Origin: Baffinella frigidus
Lineage: Eukaryota; Cryptophyceae; Cryptomonadales; Baffinellaceae
DNA length: 16,504 bases
Direction: 5' to 3'
NCBI GenBank assembly: GCA_026770585.1
Contig: MU647051.1
Coordinates: forward strand, 60,835 to 77,338
The translations under genes were made by a program, and so were the position numbers. How positions within the stretch are numbered: position 1 is the first letter of the stretch; each line of letters starts with the position of its first letter. Positions 1 to 7,671 of the stretch are shown one piece after another. Under the pieces are notes generated by a model, which saw nothing but the letters and a program-made list of their open reading frames with translations, had not been told where the DNA came from and did not search any database.

Positions 1-104
1 CATAAGAAACCGCCTCCCCCTAGGACCCTACAGTAGGACCATGCCTAGGGCCCTACGGTGGTCCTAGGGGGGGGGGGGCGTTTCTTATGAGTGAGGTACC
101 CCTG
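1..104. mobile_element. Foldback element family A, copy 1 (left end cut by window)
   Basis: This is a short palindromic element without coding capacity. Its right end reads GCGAGGTACCCCTG-like (one mismatch here) followed by TA, and its two arms (TAAGAAAC... and ...GTTTCTTA) are reverse complements around a core of CCTAGGACC and CCTACGGTGG blocks. Complete copies of the same element lie at 5561-5677 and 6329-6445. The first bases of the left arm lie outside the window. It looks like a non-autonomous DNA transposon (MITE) that targets TA, as Tc1/mariner-type elements do; no transposase is present in the window. Confidence 0.75.
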
Positions 105-194
105 TAAGGGTGGGGTGGGGGAAGAGAACGTCTCGCCCTCCCAACCTTGTTTGGAGTGGAAGCCACAAATAAGGGGAGGGGGGCAGGTCGACTA

Positions 195-246
195 CAGGGG
201 TACCTCGCTCTTAAGAAACCGACCCCCTCTAGGACCCTACAGTAGG
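195..246. mobile_element. Foldback element family A, left-half fragment
   Basis: Starts with CAGGGGTACCTCGCTC directly after a TA and continues through AAGAAACCGACCCCC and the CTAGGACCCTACAGTAGG core, then stops matching the family. The right arm is absent, so this is a truncated copy of the element seen whole at 5561-5677 and 6329-6445. Confidence 0.65.
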
Positions 247-338
247 CAAGAAGTAGGATTGTGGGAAGTGGCATGGTTTACAGGGCTTACTCGAGCATAA
301 GGTCACACAATAGAAGGTCACACCGTAAACTGAGATGT

Positions 339-477
339 GGACCTTAATCATTTAAGGTCCCACACCGCACCACAATTGTGTAGACCTCAATTATTCAAGG
401 TCCCACACCATACCACACTTGATGCGGACCTCAATTATTTAGGGTCGCCCACCCACCGCAAAAAGTGTGTGACCTTC
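339..477. repeat. Degenerate 44-bp tandem repeat, three units
   Basis: Three successive units begin at about 340, 383 and 427, each carrying GACCTCAATTATTTAAGGTC (or a variant) followed by CCACACC..ACCACA. The start of each unit is itself nearly palindromic (GACCT...AGGTC). The block lies about 220 bases beyond the stop codon of the eL24 gene on that gene's downstream side. No coding potential is evident. Confidence 0.65.
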
Positions 478-696
478 TAACCGAGTAGCCCTGTATCTGA
501 TGTGCGAATTGCCAGCTGGGAATGTGCGTTCACAGCTCAAATGCTGGTGTACCATGTACGCATCTATGGTGGAGAGTCAACAACCCGCCATGCAGCGAGA
601 CCCAGCAGTCGCAAGCAGCGACCCGGACCCGCGCGCGCTCGCACACACACATTTCTTTTTGACACTTTTCACTTGCCCGACCGCAAAAAAAACATT

Positions 697-3156
697 TTAC
701 CGCGCAGACTTCTTGCCCGGGGCCGAGGAGCGCCCAGGTGCGATGGTCCCGGCACCGCCCGCCTTGCCCATCTTCACCGCCGCACCGCCGGGGGCGCCGC
801 CAGCCGGGGCGACCTTCTTGACCTTCTTCTTCTCATCCTGAGCCTTCCGGTTCTTGTCCTTGGCCTCGCTGCGTTGGGGGGGGCGATGGTTGATAAATTG
901 TGGAATTGTGGTGGGAAACGACCGCGACACGCCAGAAGGTAGGGTGAGACGAGACGGAAGGGCTCAACCGAAACAAATCGTCAGCACAAGTCGTCCCGCA
1001 GGGGCCGCTGAGGTCCCCCTAGGCACATCCAGCGACAAAGGTGTCGCTGAGTCGCGCAGGATGCCAACTATCTGAAATCAGTTCCGAGGTTTCAAAAAGA
1101 TATCCAGGGGTTGCAGTCACCCACCAGTGAATCAGTCCTGGGATCCTACGACAGGCCATCCGTAGGGGCCTAGGGTCGCAAGGGGTGCATGGAACGTTGT
1201 AGTCGCCCATAAGTGAAGTCTTCGGATCCTACATTGGTGTCCGTCCGTAGGGACACATGGATGCAAGGGGTCGGGAGATAGGGTTGTAAAGGCGCGCCGA
1301 ACGGTGGCTCATCAACCCTGGGGTCCTACGGTAGGCCATCCATAGGGACATAGGGTTGTCAGGGACGTATGCCGTCCGAGGGACTTGAGGTTGCATGCAA
1401 CTGATTGCAGTCCAGGGGCGCAGGGTTTCCAAGGTTTGTTGGCGAGGGTCGAGGGCTTACCGAACGGTAGCGTCGCGCATGGCCTTGCGCTTGTCGCCCG
1501 ACTCCGACTTCTTGGCCTTGAGGTCCTCGATCGAGATACCCGCGATGCCACGGTTCATCACCTGAGTCAGGGGTTAGGGTTTAGCACTTGGCTTCGCACC
1601 ACGTGATACATCGTTCGTCGGCCGCAATCGTACGTGCCCACTGCACATTCATGCGTACAGGAGGGGTCCAACATGCGCCCAGGAGGGGCAGAGGATCGCG
1701 TGAATAGCAAGCCCGCCAAACATCGACCAACCTCGGGCGTCAACCTGGTTCCGAGTAGGGAACTACGGTTCCTAAACCCTGTCCTGAAACCGAGTTCCTA
1801 AACCCTCAACGAGCCAAGGGCGCGTCATCCAGACGACTCCCGGGAACTCTCATCCAACCGTCTGTAAGGCGGAAGCAGGGAGGTTGGGATGGGGGGATGG
1901 GGAGGAGGGGGGGGATGGGGAGGAGGGGGGGGGGGAGGAGGGGCAGACCGAGGTGGAGGTGACACGCTTCTTGGCCTTCTTAAGAGCATCCTCCTGGGTG
2001 CCCTTCTTGCGAAGACGGCGGTAGAAGATGGTCCTGGCGGTTCGGGGTTGGGGTTCAGGGATTGGGGTGCGGGTTTCGGGAAAACCCTTCCGGGAAAGAG
2101 GGACAGAGCGGTTCAGCGCATGCGGCCCCTGGTGGAGAGAGACACCACCCCCCCTCGTGTTTGCTCACTCTCATCACAGTTTTCCCTGGGACTCCACGCG
2201 AGAGATGCGGCGTCTGCCGCGTCAGGGTTGTCGGATGGACCCGGTGTGCAGCGTCCTCCCAGGTCATGCAGCCTCGTGGCAGCGCGCTAATCGCCACCAA
2301 TCAACAGAAAGTCGTGGCTTTCCTCCATCCAAGCTGTGTTTTGGCAAGGCTCGTTTGCGGGCGCTCACCAGGCGATCTTACGCGGGTTGCGCTTCATCGT
2401 GAATGACGCCGCGGTCTTGGCGTTAATGAAGCGGAAGGACTGCGCACGGAAACAGGGGGAGTGTTCAGCACGGGCATCGGGGAACAGCGGCGGGCGACTA
2501 TTCATCCACCATGATGCAGGGCAGAGAGAGGGTCAGGGCCAGGATGAAGCAGCCGCTACCCCTGCTCCGCTCCGTCCAGGCTTCCAGGGAGGCAGTATCA
2601 CCTTGCCGTCAGTGCGAACGTAGACACGGCCATGTCCGGGGTAGATCCTGAAGTTCGAGAACACGCAGGTATCGGTCCTGCACGGGCCAGGACCATGGTC
2701 AGCGAAATGACCCGCCATCCCGACATCAGGCCGCCAGGTACGCAGACAAACCACACCAGTCAGGTCCGTGAACGCCCGAACCCGGGCCTCTGCGGCTGGT
2801 GCCCGCAGCCGCACCCCAAGCGGCACGCCGGCTGGGCGAACGGTCCAGCCGGCACAGCGCGCTGCTCCAGCCCGGCGCCCACGGCACCACACCGAAGCGA
2901 GTCCCATGCCTCCAGCAGACTCGCCCGGGAGGTCCTACGCCAGTCCCGTCATCTCCCCCTGCCCAGCTCCCGCTCGTGCACGACTTGCCGCCAGACCCAA
3001 ACTCAGAGCTCCCAACCGCTGCCGAGCGCCTCCCGGGACCCGGCCGCGCTCCAGCCCGCACCCCGCACCACCATCCTCAGCGAAACTCCGCGTCACGAGA
3101 ATCGTTTCGCCCAGCGGGTGGACGAGAGGGGCGGCGGACACTCACTTGACAACCAT
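697..3156 (-). CDS. RPL24: Large-subunit ribosomal protein eL24, six exons
   Basis: Structural protein of the cytosolic 60S ribosomal subunit. Coding exons, in order of translation on the minus strand: 3156-3146, 2677-2602, 2439-2369, 2033-1949, 1561-1461 and 868-697. All five introns have GT...AG ends (donors GTGAGT, GTGATA, GTGAGC, GTCTGC, GTAAGC), and the phases (2,0,2,0,2) rejoin the frame each time. The product is 171 residues, close to the roughly 155-165 usual for eL24. It starts MVVKTDTCVFSNFRIYPGHG and continues with VRTDGK, the KRNPRKIAW segment, RRLRKKGTQ, RGIAGISIEDL and a lysine-rich helix; the last 40 residues are a Lys/Ala/Gly/Pro tail. These follow the family order: TRASH-type N-terminal domain (about residues 1-60), linker, basic C-terminal helix. 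The first exon has only 11 coding bases; its ATG is chosen because MVVK plus the perfect donor AAGTGAGTG rejoins exactly at TDTC. Only the first Cys of the N-terminal domain (residue 8) is kept; no CxxC pair is seen, as in many eukaryotic eL24. No frameshift or internal stop is found, so the gene looks functional. Confidence 0.93.
869..1460 (-). other. eL24 intron 5 with an internal degenerate tandem repeat
   Basis: The 592-base intron runs from donor GTAAGC (1460) to acceptor ACGCAG (869). Between about 1134 and 1385 it holds roughly three degenerate units of 85-95 bases, each with a GGATCCTACG.. or GGTCCTACGG block, then CCATCCGTAGGG and a GGGACATAGGG-like part. These units recall the CCTACGGTAGG core of the foldback elements elsewhere in the window, but no terminal inverted repeats are seen here. 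Confidence 0.6.
1562..1948 (-). other. eL24 intron 4 with a G-rich tract
   Basis: A 387-base phase-0 intron, donor GTCTGC at 1948 and acceptor CTCAG ending at 1562. From 1884 to 1946 the plus strand is almost pure G with GGAGG and GGAT interruptions, so the transcript carries a long C-rich tract right after the donor site. The plus strand could form G-quadruplexes. The rest of the intron shows no recognisable gene or element. Confidence 0.7.
2034..2368 (-). other. eL24 intron 3
   Basis: 335-base phase-2 intron, donor GTGAGC at 2368 and acceptor CGCCAG ending at 2034. Open frames that cross it in other frames have no recognisable protein similarity. Nothing else is seen in it. Confidence 0.8.
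2440..2601 (-). other. eL24 intron 2
   Basis: 162-base phase-0 intron, donor GTGATA at 2601 and acceptor TGCGCAG ending at 2440. It joins VRTDGK to SFRFINAK, where animal and plant eL24 read DGKV followed by F-x-F. No repeat or element is seen inside. Confidence 0.8.
2678..3145 (-). other. eL24 intron 1, following an 11-base coding exon
   Basis: 468-base phase-2 intron, donor GTGAGTGTCC at 3145 and acceptor GTGCAG ending at 2678. It is GC-rich and open in several frames on both strands, which is why long frames of 110-180 residues overlap it. None of these has recognisable domains; they are best explained by base composition. A first intron just after the start codon is common in ribosomal protein genes of eukaryotes. 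Confidence 0.75.
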
Positions 3157-3400
3157 CCTTGCGAGCAATGAAAATTCACGAGCAAGAAAAAAAGCTTCAC
3201 CCCGCTTTTCCCCGGGAAAACGTGGGGTTGACTGAAACTCCCACTCATTCAAAGCCCTTTTCGAGGAGAGAAAAGGGGCCTGAAATATCAACCTCATGGT
3301 GGGTCGGCGAAAATGGGCGCGGCGGCGCAGGGGGGTGGTTGCGCACTCTCTGCGACGCCCAAAAGTTTCGCTGCAGATGCAGGTGCGAGACCCCCCCCCA
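3157..3400 (-). promoter_or_regulatory. Presumed 5' untranslated region and promoter of eL24
   Basis: The region just upstream of the eL24 start codon on the minus strand. It is less GC-rich than its surroundings and carries a perfect palindrome TTTTCCCCGGGAAAA near 3207-3221. No TATA box can be assigned with confidence. The assignment rests only on position. Confidence 0.35.
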
Positions 3401-3639
3401 CCGTTTCCCCCAATTTCTGGCAGCCAGGAGTTCGGCCTTGTCTCCAGTGAGCACCCAGCGCGAGCGTTCAGGGCTGCATTTGCAGCGTCGACGGGAAAGC
3501 CAACCAACCTATCCGCCCCAAGTCTGTCGCCCCCACCCGCCACCCACTACCAAACCACCCTCTCCCACCCTACCCTCTCCAAGTCACCCCCGCCTGCCAC
3601 CCTCAGGACGCCAACGCTCCGCCTGTCACTGCCAGCCAA

Positions 3640-3746
3640 ACCTCTGCCAGCCAGCCAGCCCGTCAGCCAGCCAGCCGACGCCAGCCAACGCTCTGCCAGC
3701 AAGCCACTCGCAGCCAACCCGCTGCCAGCTACAACCAGCCAGCCTC
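3640..3746. repeat. AGCC / CCAG tetranucleotide microsatellite
   Basis: A degenerate run of GCCAGCCAGCC-type repeats with interruptions such as CTCTGCCAGC and ACGCCAGCC. It creates open frames rich in Ser, Gln, Pro and Ala in several frames, which should not be taken as protein genes. Confidence 0.75.
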
Positions 3747-3763
3747 GCGTGTGTGACTGCGAG

Positions 3764-3835
3764 CTAAACCCTAAACCCTAAGCCCCAAATCCCACACCCT
3801 AAACCCTAAACCTCAAACCCTAGACCCTAAACCAG
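3764..3835. repeat. Short telomere-like block, C-rich on this strand
   Basis: About ten degenerate units of CCCTAAA (with CCCTAAG, CCCCAAAT, CCTCAAA and CCCTAGA variants). This matches the plant/alga-type telomere repeat TTTAGGG read on the opposite strand. It is internal, bounded on both sides by unrelated sequence, so it is an interstitial telomere-like repeat. Confidence 0.8.
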
Positions 3836-3943
3836 CGCCCTTTCAAAGGTAGCGTTGCATCTCCCACAAACACTGGGGGGAAATGGACGGTGTACACCCC
3901 CCCACACACACCGGTTTCCCCAAATTTTTGGCAGCCAGGAGTA

Positions 3944-4470
3944 AGTTGTGTTGCACTCACCGCGCGGTGTGAACGGTTTGAACCGGTGGAAACTTCGCTG
4001 CCCCCCCCGTGCACTGAGGGGGGCTCCGGGGGGTGATGAAACTCGATGATCTGATGGAGGCGCTTTCTCGCCGGTCACCGTGACTCTTTCGAGATTTCCC
4101 ACGGTGCAATCCAGCAGAACGGCTCCGGACGCCTGACGGTGCACACCGCTGGGGGCAGAATCCAGTACGGGTTTTTCGGTGCCCAAAATATTTCCTCCCA
4201 CCCACGGCCGCGCCCGGGCAACCCGCCTTCACCCTGTCCGGGCCTACTGGGGTGGTCCGGGCAGGGCCGCGCCCGCAAGGCGGCCCCGCCTGGGCAGCTG
4301 CAGCTGCGAAGCGCGTGCAACGAGGCGGAGCCTCAGGTGCCGCGCTTTCGAGAGGTGGCAGGGAAAAGTCGCGAGGCCACGGACGACGTTGCTACGAGGA
4401 AATGAAATGTCTCAAGCCATATCACGACTTCACGCGAGGTCCTGGGCACTCCCGTTCCGATCGTAGCACG
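3944..4470. other. GC-rich stretch with no recognised gene
   Basis: Several overlapping frames are open on both strands, with reading frames of 80-125 residues, but none shows a domain, conserved motif or consistent splice pattern that I recognise. There are GGGC- and CCGGGC-rich repeats around 4200-4300. It may be a decayed repeat or an unrecognised gene; I favour the first. Confidence 0.4.
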
Positions 4471-4475
4471 CCCTA

Positions 4476-4576
4476 TCCCTTAAGTGACCAGTAGGATCAT
4501 ACGCCCTACCGTAGGGCCCTAGGAACTGCCTAGGACCTCTTGGCGGTCAAATTTGACCGGCTGGCCACTTAAGGGA
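4476..4576. mobile_element. Foldback element family C, copy 1
   Basis: 101 bases between two TA dinucleotides. The ends are TCCCTTAAGTGACC and GGCCACTTAAGGGA, which are inverted repeats; the inverted symmetry even continues outward as CCCTA/TAGGG. The core holds CTACCGTAGGGCCCTAGG, CCTAGGACCTCTTG and GGTCAAATTTGACC, each nearly palindromic. There is no coding capacity. The same element occurs at 5705, 6497, 6861 and 6970. Interpreted as a TA-targeting MITE. Confidence 0.85.
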
Positions 4577-5021
4577 TAGGGTGCCCCCCTATGCCCATCC
4601 CGCTCCGAGTATCTGACTTTGGCGCGGGGAATCTCGCCCTTCCTGCGTTGACATGGAGTCGAGATGGGGCAGGAAAGCACCAACCACTTAGCAGCCACTG
4701 GGGGCTTCACGGATACAGTCCACCTAAACGATTTGTACTAGAATCTTGTCCATTGCCCTAGAACCTGACCGGAATTTCACCTTGAATTCAAGGCGAAAAG
4801 GTCCTCGGTCGCTGCTAAGTAGACAGCGATATAGGACTCACCCTTGGAGCCCTTTTCCCCTGAGGCGGGCCCATCCCGGACCCGGTCCTCACACTGTTGT
4901 CGAGTCGAATTCCATGCAGAGGAGCACGAGAGGGAGCCAGAATGCCCCACATGCGACGTTTGTTCGTACGTAGAGACTTTTCTTTTCCCACATACTTCCA
5001 GCGGCTCGGCTCCGCAGCTGC
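4577..5021. other. Intergenic stretch with one short dispersed repeat
   Basis: No gene is recognised. At 4679-4710, on the minus strand, a segment reading CAGTGGCTGCTAAGTGGTTG matches a segment present twice on the plus strand near the S11 gene (about 14433-14452 and 14950-14969). Otherwise the stretch is unremarkable. Confidence 0.5.
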
Positions 5022-5252
5022 CTGCAGTATTCCTACTACGCGGGAGGGGTAGGTGTCTTTTTGCGCCCCGCGTCCACCTATTATTTTCCCTTGAAATCGG
5101 CAAAAGCTGCCGGAAATGCCCATAAATAATTGACTTTGACGGAAAAGTAACCGCAGGATAAGGGGCAAAATGGCTCCAAGAAAGCAGCTACCCCTCCCTC
5201 GTAGTAGGATTCATACGAGGGGTACCGCAGCAGAGGGATTACTTTTCCATTA
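5022..5252. mobile_element. Possible foldback element(s) with nested inverted repeats
   Basis: Around 5022-5046 the strand reads ATTCCTACTACGCGGGAGGGGTA and around 5190-5217 its inverted partner TACCCCTCCCTCGTAGTAGGAT. A second inverted pair (GGAAAAGTAACC near 5140 and GGATTACTTTTCC near 5236) overlaps it. This suggests a foldback element or two nested ones; no clear target duplication is seen, so borders are uncertain. Confidence 0.45.
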
Positions 5253-5309
5253 CCGAAAACAGGTCGGGGCCTTCAATTGGGTAAGACTTTCGAGCAAGGG
5301 TAAATGGTT

Positions 5310-5534
5310 CAGGGGTACCTCGCTTACATAAGAATACCCTTGCTCGAAGATCGGTCACCGTGTTCTTAAATCAGTATGAGAGGGTTGACGAAATCTTGCG
5401 TAGGTCAACCCGCGCGCCGCGGTCAACCCTCTGGTACTAAATTGGTCAGCCCTCTGGTACTAAATTACGAACAAGAAGGGGTCGAATCCGTTCCGTGTTC
5501 TTACGTTACGGGTTCGTGTACGCGAGGTACCCCT
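5310..5534. mobile_element. Foldback element family B, copy 1
   Basis: Begins CAGGGGTACCTCGC and ends GCGAGGTACCCCT, sharing its ends with family A, but the interior differs. It holds AGAGGGTTGACGAAATCTTG and twice a CCCTCTGGTACTAAATT block, the same block found as a palindrome inside 6675-6860. A 14-base inverted pair TTCGAGCAAGGGTA (5289-5302) and its complement (5335-5348) spans its left border. No coding capacity. Confidence 0.6.
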
Positions 5535-5560
5535 ATGACCGCATCGCTACTTGAGGGATA

Positions 5561-5677
5561 CAGGGGTACCTCGCTCATAAGAAAGCGCACCCCCCCTAGG
5601 ACCACCATAGGGCTCCAGGCATAGCCCTACGGTAGGGTCCTAGGGAGTGGCGCTTTCTTATGAGCGAGGTACCCCTG
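5561..5677. mobile_element. Foldback element family A, complete copy (117 bp)
   Basis: Flanked by TA on both sides. Terminal inverted repeats of about 25 bases start CAGGGGTACCTCGCTCATAA. The core has CCTAGGACCACC and GCCCTACGGTAGGGTCCTAGG. Its length is the same as the copy at 6329-6445. It carries no gene, so it would depend on a transposase encoded elsewhere. Confidence 0.85.
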
Positions 5678-5704
5678 TAAGGGTTCGTGTACACTAGGTA
5701 CCTA

Positions 5705-5805
5705 TCCCTCAAGTGGCGAGTAGGCCCATACGCCCTACCGTAGGGCCCTAGGACCTGCCTGGGACCTCTTGCTGGTCAAATTTGACCAGCTCGCCACTTA
5801 AGGGG
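5705..5805. mobile_element. Foldback element family C, copy 2 (101 bp)
   Basis: Same length as copy 1 and also between two TA dinucleotides. Ends TCCCTCAAGTGGCGAG and CTCGCCACTTAAGGGG. The core again has CTACCGTAGGGCCCTAGGAC and GGTCAAATTTGACC. Confidence 0.85.
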
Positions 5806-5809
5806 TATT

Positions 5810-6326
5810 CATGGTGCAGCAATCTCTCAGCCGCGATGGGTGGGACTTTCGGAGGCCACGTTCGAATCAACAAAGATCTCTCCGTGTGGTTATGAGGCTT
5901 GTAGCGTTCAGAGCCTCAGTGGGGGTGCCTTTGTACCACACACCCAGCATGCCAGAGACTGGGACACGTGTAAGCCTCGGTCGGACAGGTGACGAGCCTC
6001 AGTGGTTGACTAATGAAGGTATCTTTGCTTGTGTGTCGGGGCTGGGCCTGCGCGGCCTCTCTTCTCTCAAGCGGGGTCTCATCTGGTAGCGAAGGTTGTT
6101 TCGGGTCTCTGTTCCTCGGAACGACCAACGGATGGCAGAAAACGTGCGGCGGTAAATCCGCATCGCCTTCCGCCCGCCGCCCTCTCACTTCAGGTCTTTT
6201 ACGTTTTGCGAACTCCCACCATAGGCGGACACTGGAACATATCTGCAGGATAACCCTCTTTTGTTTCGAGCATCAAACTTTCCAGTACAAAAGAAGTCAG
6301 CAGACCCGGCTCACTTGAAGCAACAG
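5810..6326. other. Spacer with no recognised gene; holds one dispersed-repeat copy
   Basis: Open frames of about 90-100 residues exist here but show no recognised domain. At 6192-6250 lies a diverged copy of a repeat (…ACTCCCACCATAGGCGGACA) that also occurs at 10045-10100 and 11851-11905. The same frame is not kept open among the three copies. Confidence 0.5.
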
Positions 6327-6328
6327 TA

Positions 6329-6445
6329 CAGGGGTACCTCGCTCATAAGAAACCGCCCCCCCCTAGGACCCTACAGTAGGACCATGCCTAAGGCCCTATG
6401 GTGGTCCTAGGGGGGGGTCAGTTTCTTATGAGCGAGGTATCCCTG
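6329..6445. mobile_element. Foldback element family A, complete copy (117 bp)
   Basis: Flanked by TA; ends CAGGGGTACCTCGCTCATAA and its inverted partner, with one change (GTATCC for GTACCC) in the right arm. The interior nearly matches the copy cut by the left edge of the window, including a long G run next to CCTAGG. Confidence 0.87.
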
Positions 6446-6496
6446 TAACAAATTTACACACACGGCACACTGCCTTCCGCGCGTCATCCCAACATA

Positions 6497-6604
6497 TCCC
6501 TTTCCCCTTAAGTGCCCAGTAGGCTCATACGCCCTACGGTAGGGCCCTAGGACCTGCCTAGGACCTCTTGCCGGTCAAATTTGACCGCATGGGCACTTAA
6601 GGGT
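6497..6604. mobile_element. Foldback element family C, copy 3
   Basis: Lies between TA dinucleotides. It has a 7-base longer left end (TCCCTTTCCCCTTAAGTGCC) than copies 1 and 2; the right end is GGGCACTTAAGGGT. Core: CTACGGTAGGGCCCTAGGAC and GGTCAAATTTGACC. Confidence 0.8.
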
Positions 6605-6610
6605 TACGGT

Positions 6611-6672
6611 CCCCTCAAGAGTGAGGCGGGTGTGGTCTTCGATGTGAGTGTAATACAAAGCACTAAAGCACC
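6611..6672 (-). repeat. Dispersed repeat K, copy on the minus strand
   Basis: Read on the minus strand this is GGTGCTTTAGTGCTTTG followed by ACACTCACATCGAAGACCAC and CCTCACTCTTGAGG. It matches plus-strand copies at 7667-7797 and 11041-11172, but stops earlier. Confidence 0.7.
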
Positions 6673-6674
6673 TA

Positions 6675-6860
6675 CAGGGGTATCTGGGCTAAGAATATGG
6701 GTGCTCCGACATCGGGCGGTGTATGTTTTCTTAAATTAGTACCAGAGGGTTGACTAAACGCAAGATTTAGTCAACCCTCTGGTACTAAATTAAATTAACG
6801 GGGGGGCCAAATTCGGTCTTTGTTCTCAAGGTCTGGTTTCTTATAACCCAGATACCCCTT
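6675..6860. mobile_element. Foldback element family B, copy 2
   Basis: Begins CAGGGGTATCTGGGCTAAGAA after TA and ends TTCTTATAACCCAGATACCCC, inverted partners. In its centre lies a near-perfect palindrome (about 6735-6790) with arms TTAGTACCAGAGGGTTGACT and the complement around a 7-base loop. The right end abuts family C copy 4 without spacer. Confidence 0.75.
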
Positions 6861-6967
6861 TCCCTTAAGTGGCCAGAAGACTCATACGCCCCACATGTAC
6901 CGTAGGGCCCTAGGACCTGCCTAGGACCTCTCGGCCGTCAATTTTGACGGCCTCGCCACTTAAAGGG
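6861..6967. mobile_element. Foldback element family C, copy 4
   Basis: Ends TCCCTTAAGTGGCC and CGCCACTTAAAGGG. The left flank is the end of element 6675-6860 and the right flank is TA. The core has CCGTAGGGCCCTAGGACCTG; the GGTCAAATTTGACC block is changed to CGTCAATTTTGACG, with both sides changed together so that pairing is kept. Confidence 0.8.
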
Positions 6968-6969
6968 TA

Positions 6970-7077
6970 TAAGTGGCCAGTAGGCTCATATGCCCTACTA
7001 TGGGGCCCTAGGACCTGCCTAGGACCTCTTGGCGGACCTCTTGGCGGTCAATTTCGACTGCCTCGCCACTTCAGGGA
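6970..7077. mobile_element. Foldback element family C, copy 5, in tandem with copy 4
   Basis: Starts AAGTGGCCAGTAGGCTCATA, so the first few bases of the end are missing, and it ends CGCCACTTCAGGGA before TA. It carries an internal 13-base duplication of GGACCTCTTGGCG. It lies head to tail with copy 4, with only a few bases between. Confidence 0.75.
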
Positions 7078-7195
7078 TACGTGATTCCACAGAGCACGTT
7101 TCGTTTAGGGCGTTAGCCCTTGGAGTGCCGAATAGGGAGGCCCTGATACGTGACTTCAAAGAGCACGTTTCGTTTAGGGGGTTAGCCCTTGGAAT
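7078..7195. repeat. 70-bp direct duplication
   Basis: Two units, starting at about 7077 and 7147, read TACGTGA, then AGAGCACGTTTCGTTTAGGG and GTTAGCCCTTGGA. Spacing is 70 bases. Open frames across this block run on both strands only because the duplication keeps them open; no protein family is recognised. Confidence 0.7.
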
Positions 7196-7200
7196 CCCTA

Positions 7201-7238
7201 ATGTAAGGACGCGAACCTTACATGTACCAGTCGCGTCC
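7201..7238. other. Overlapping inverted repeats with pseudoknot-like geometry
   Basis: ATGTAAGG (7201-7208) pairs with CCTTACAT (7216-7223), and GGACGCGA (7207-7214) pairs with TCGCGTCC (7231-7238). Both pairings are perfect. The second stem's left half sits in the loop of the first, the arrangement of an H-type pseudoknot if transcribed. Confidence 0.5.
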
Positions 7239-7303
7239 AGTTTGTACCACACGTGAGATCCTAATTGGAGTCACGTCCGAAATTTCACGATTCATTTGCC
7301 TTA

Positions 7304-7334
7304 ATTCGAGGTGCCGCTGGCCGTCACCTCGAAT
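7304..7334. other. Perfect 10-bp inverted repeat
   Basis: ATTCGAGGTG and CACCTCGAAT flank an 11-base loop. It could be a small hairpin or terminator-like element; nothing nearby tells which. Confidence 0.45.
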
Positions 7335-7378
7335 CTGAACTATGGGCCCGGTGTTGTCAGTAGCGGGGAGGGGCGTTC

Positions 7379-7461
7379 AGGGTTGAGGGTTTAGGGTTGA
7401 GGGTTTAGGGTTGAGGGTTGAGGGTTGAGGGTTGAGGGTTTAGGGCTTGGGGTTGAGGGTT

Positions 7462-7506
<45 letters not shown>

Positions 7507-7671
7507 GGTCTAGGGTTTTGGTTCTATCGTTTAGGGTTGAGGGTCTAGGGTTTAGGGTTTAGGGTTTAGGGTTTAGGGTTTGTGATCCAGGGTTAGGGTT
7601 GAGGGTTCAGGGTTTAGGGTTGAGGGTTGAGGGTTTAGGGTTTGGGGTTGAGGGTTGAGGGTTGAGGGTGC
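7379..7671. repeat. Degenerate telomere-like array, G-rich on this strand
   Basis: Roughly forty units of GGGTTTA or GGGTTGA with occasional GGGTCTA and GGGTTGT. The variant GGGTTGA is as common as the canonical TTTAGGG. Unrelated sequence borders it on both sides, so it is internal to the chromosome or to a subtelomere. Confidence 0.9.

Larger units (their letters stand above)
3394..3943. repeat. Two copies of a short dispersed repeat (3394-3432 and 3905-3943)
   Basis: Both copies read C-rich tract, ACCG(G)TTTCCCC, AATTT.TGGCAGCCAGGAGT. They lie about 510 bases apart in the same orientation. The sequence between them is not alike, so this is a dispersed repeat rather than a tandem duplication. 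Nature unknown. Confidence 0.6.

Noticed and set aside
2632-3767. Plus-strand frames of 111-202 residues over 2632-3767
   Set aside because: They lie over intron 1 and the upstream region of the minus-strand eL24 gene and in the AGCC microsatellite; the peptides are Ser/Pro/Arg-rich without domains.
7379-7671. A chromosome end (true telomere)
   Set aside because: The repeat is strongly degenerate, bounded by other sequence on both sides, and similar blocks occur in both polarities. It is interstitial.
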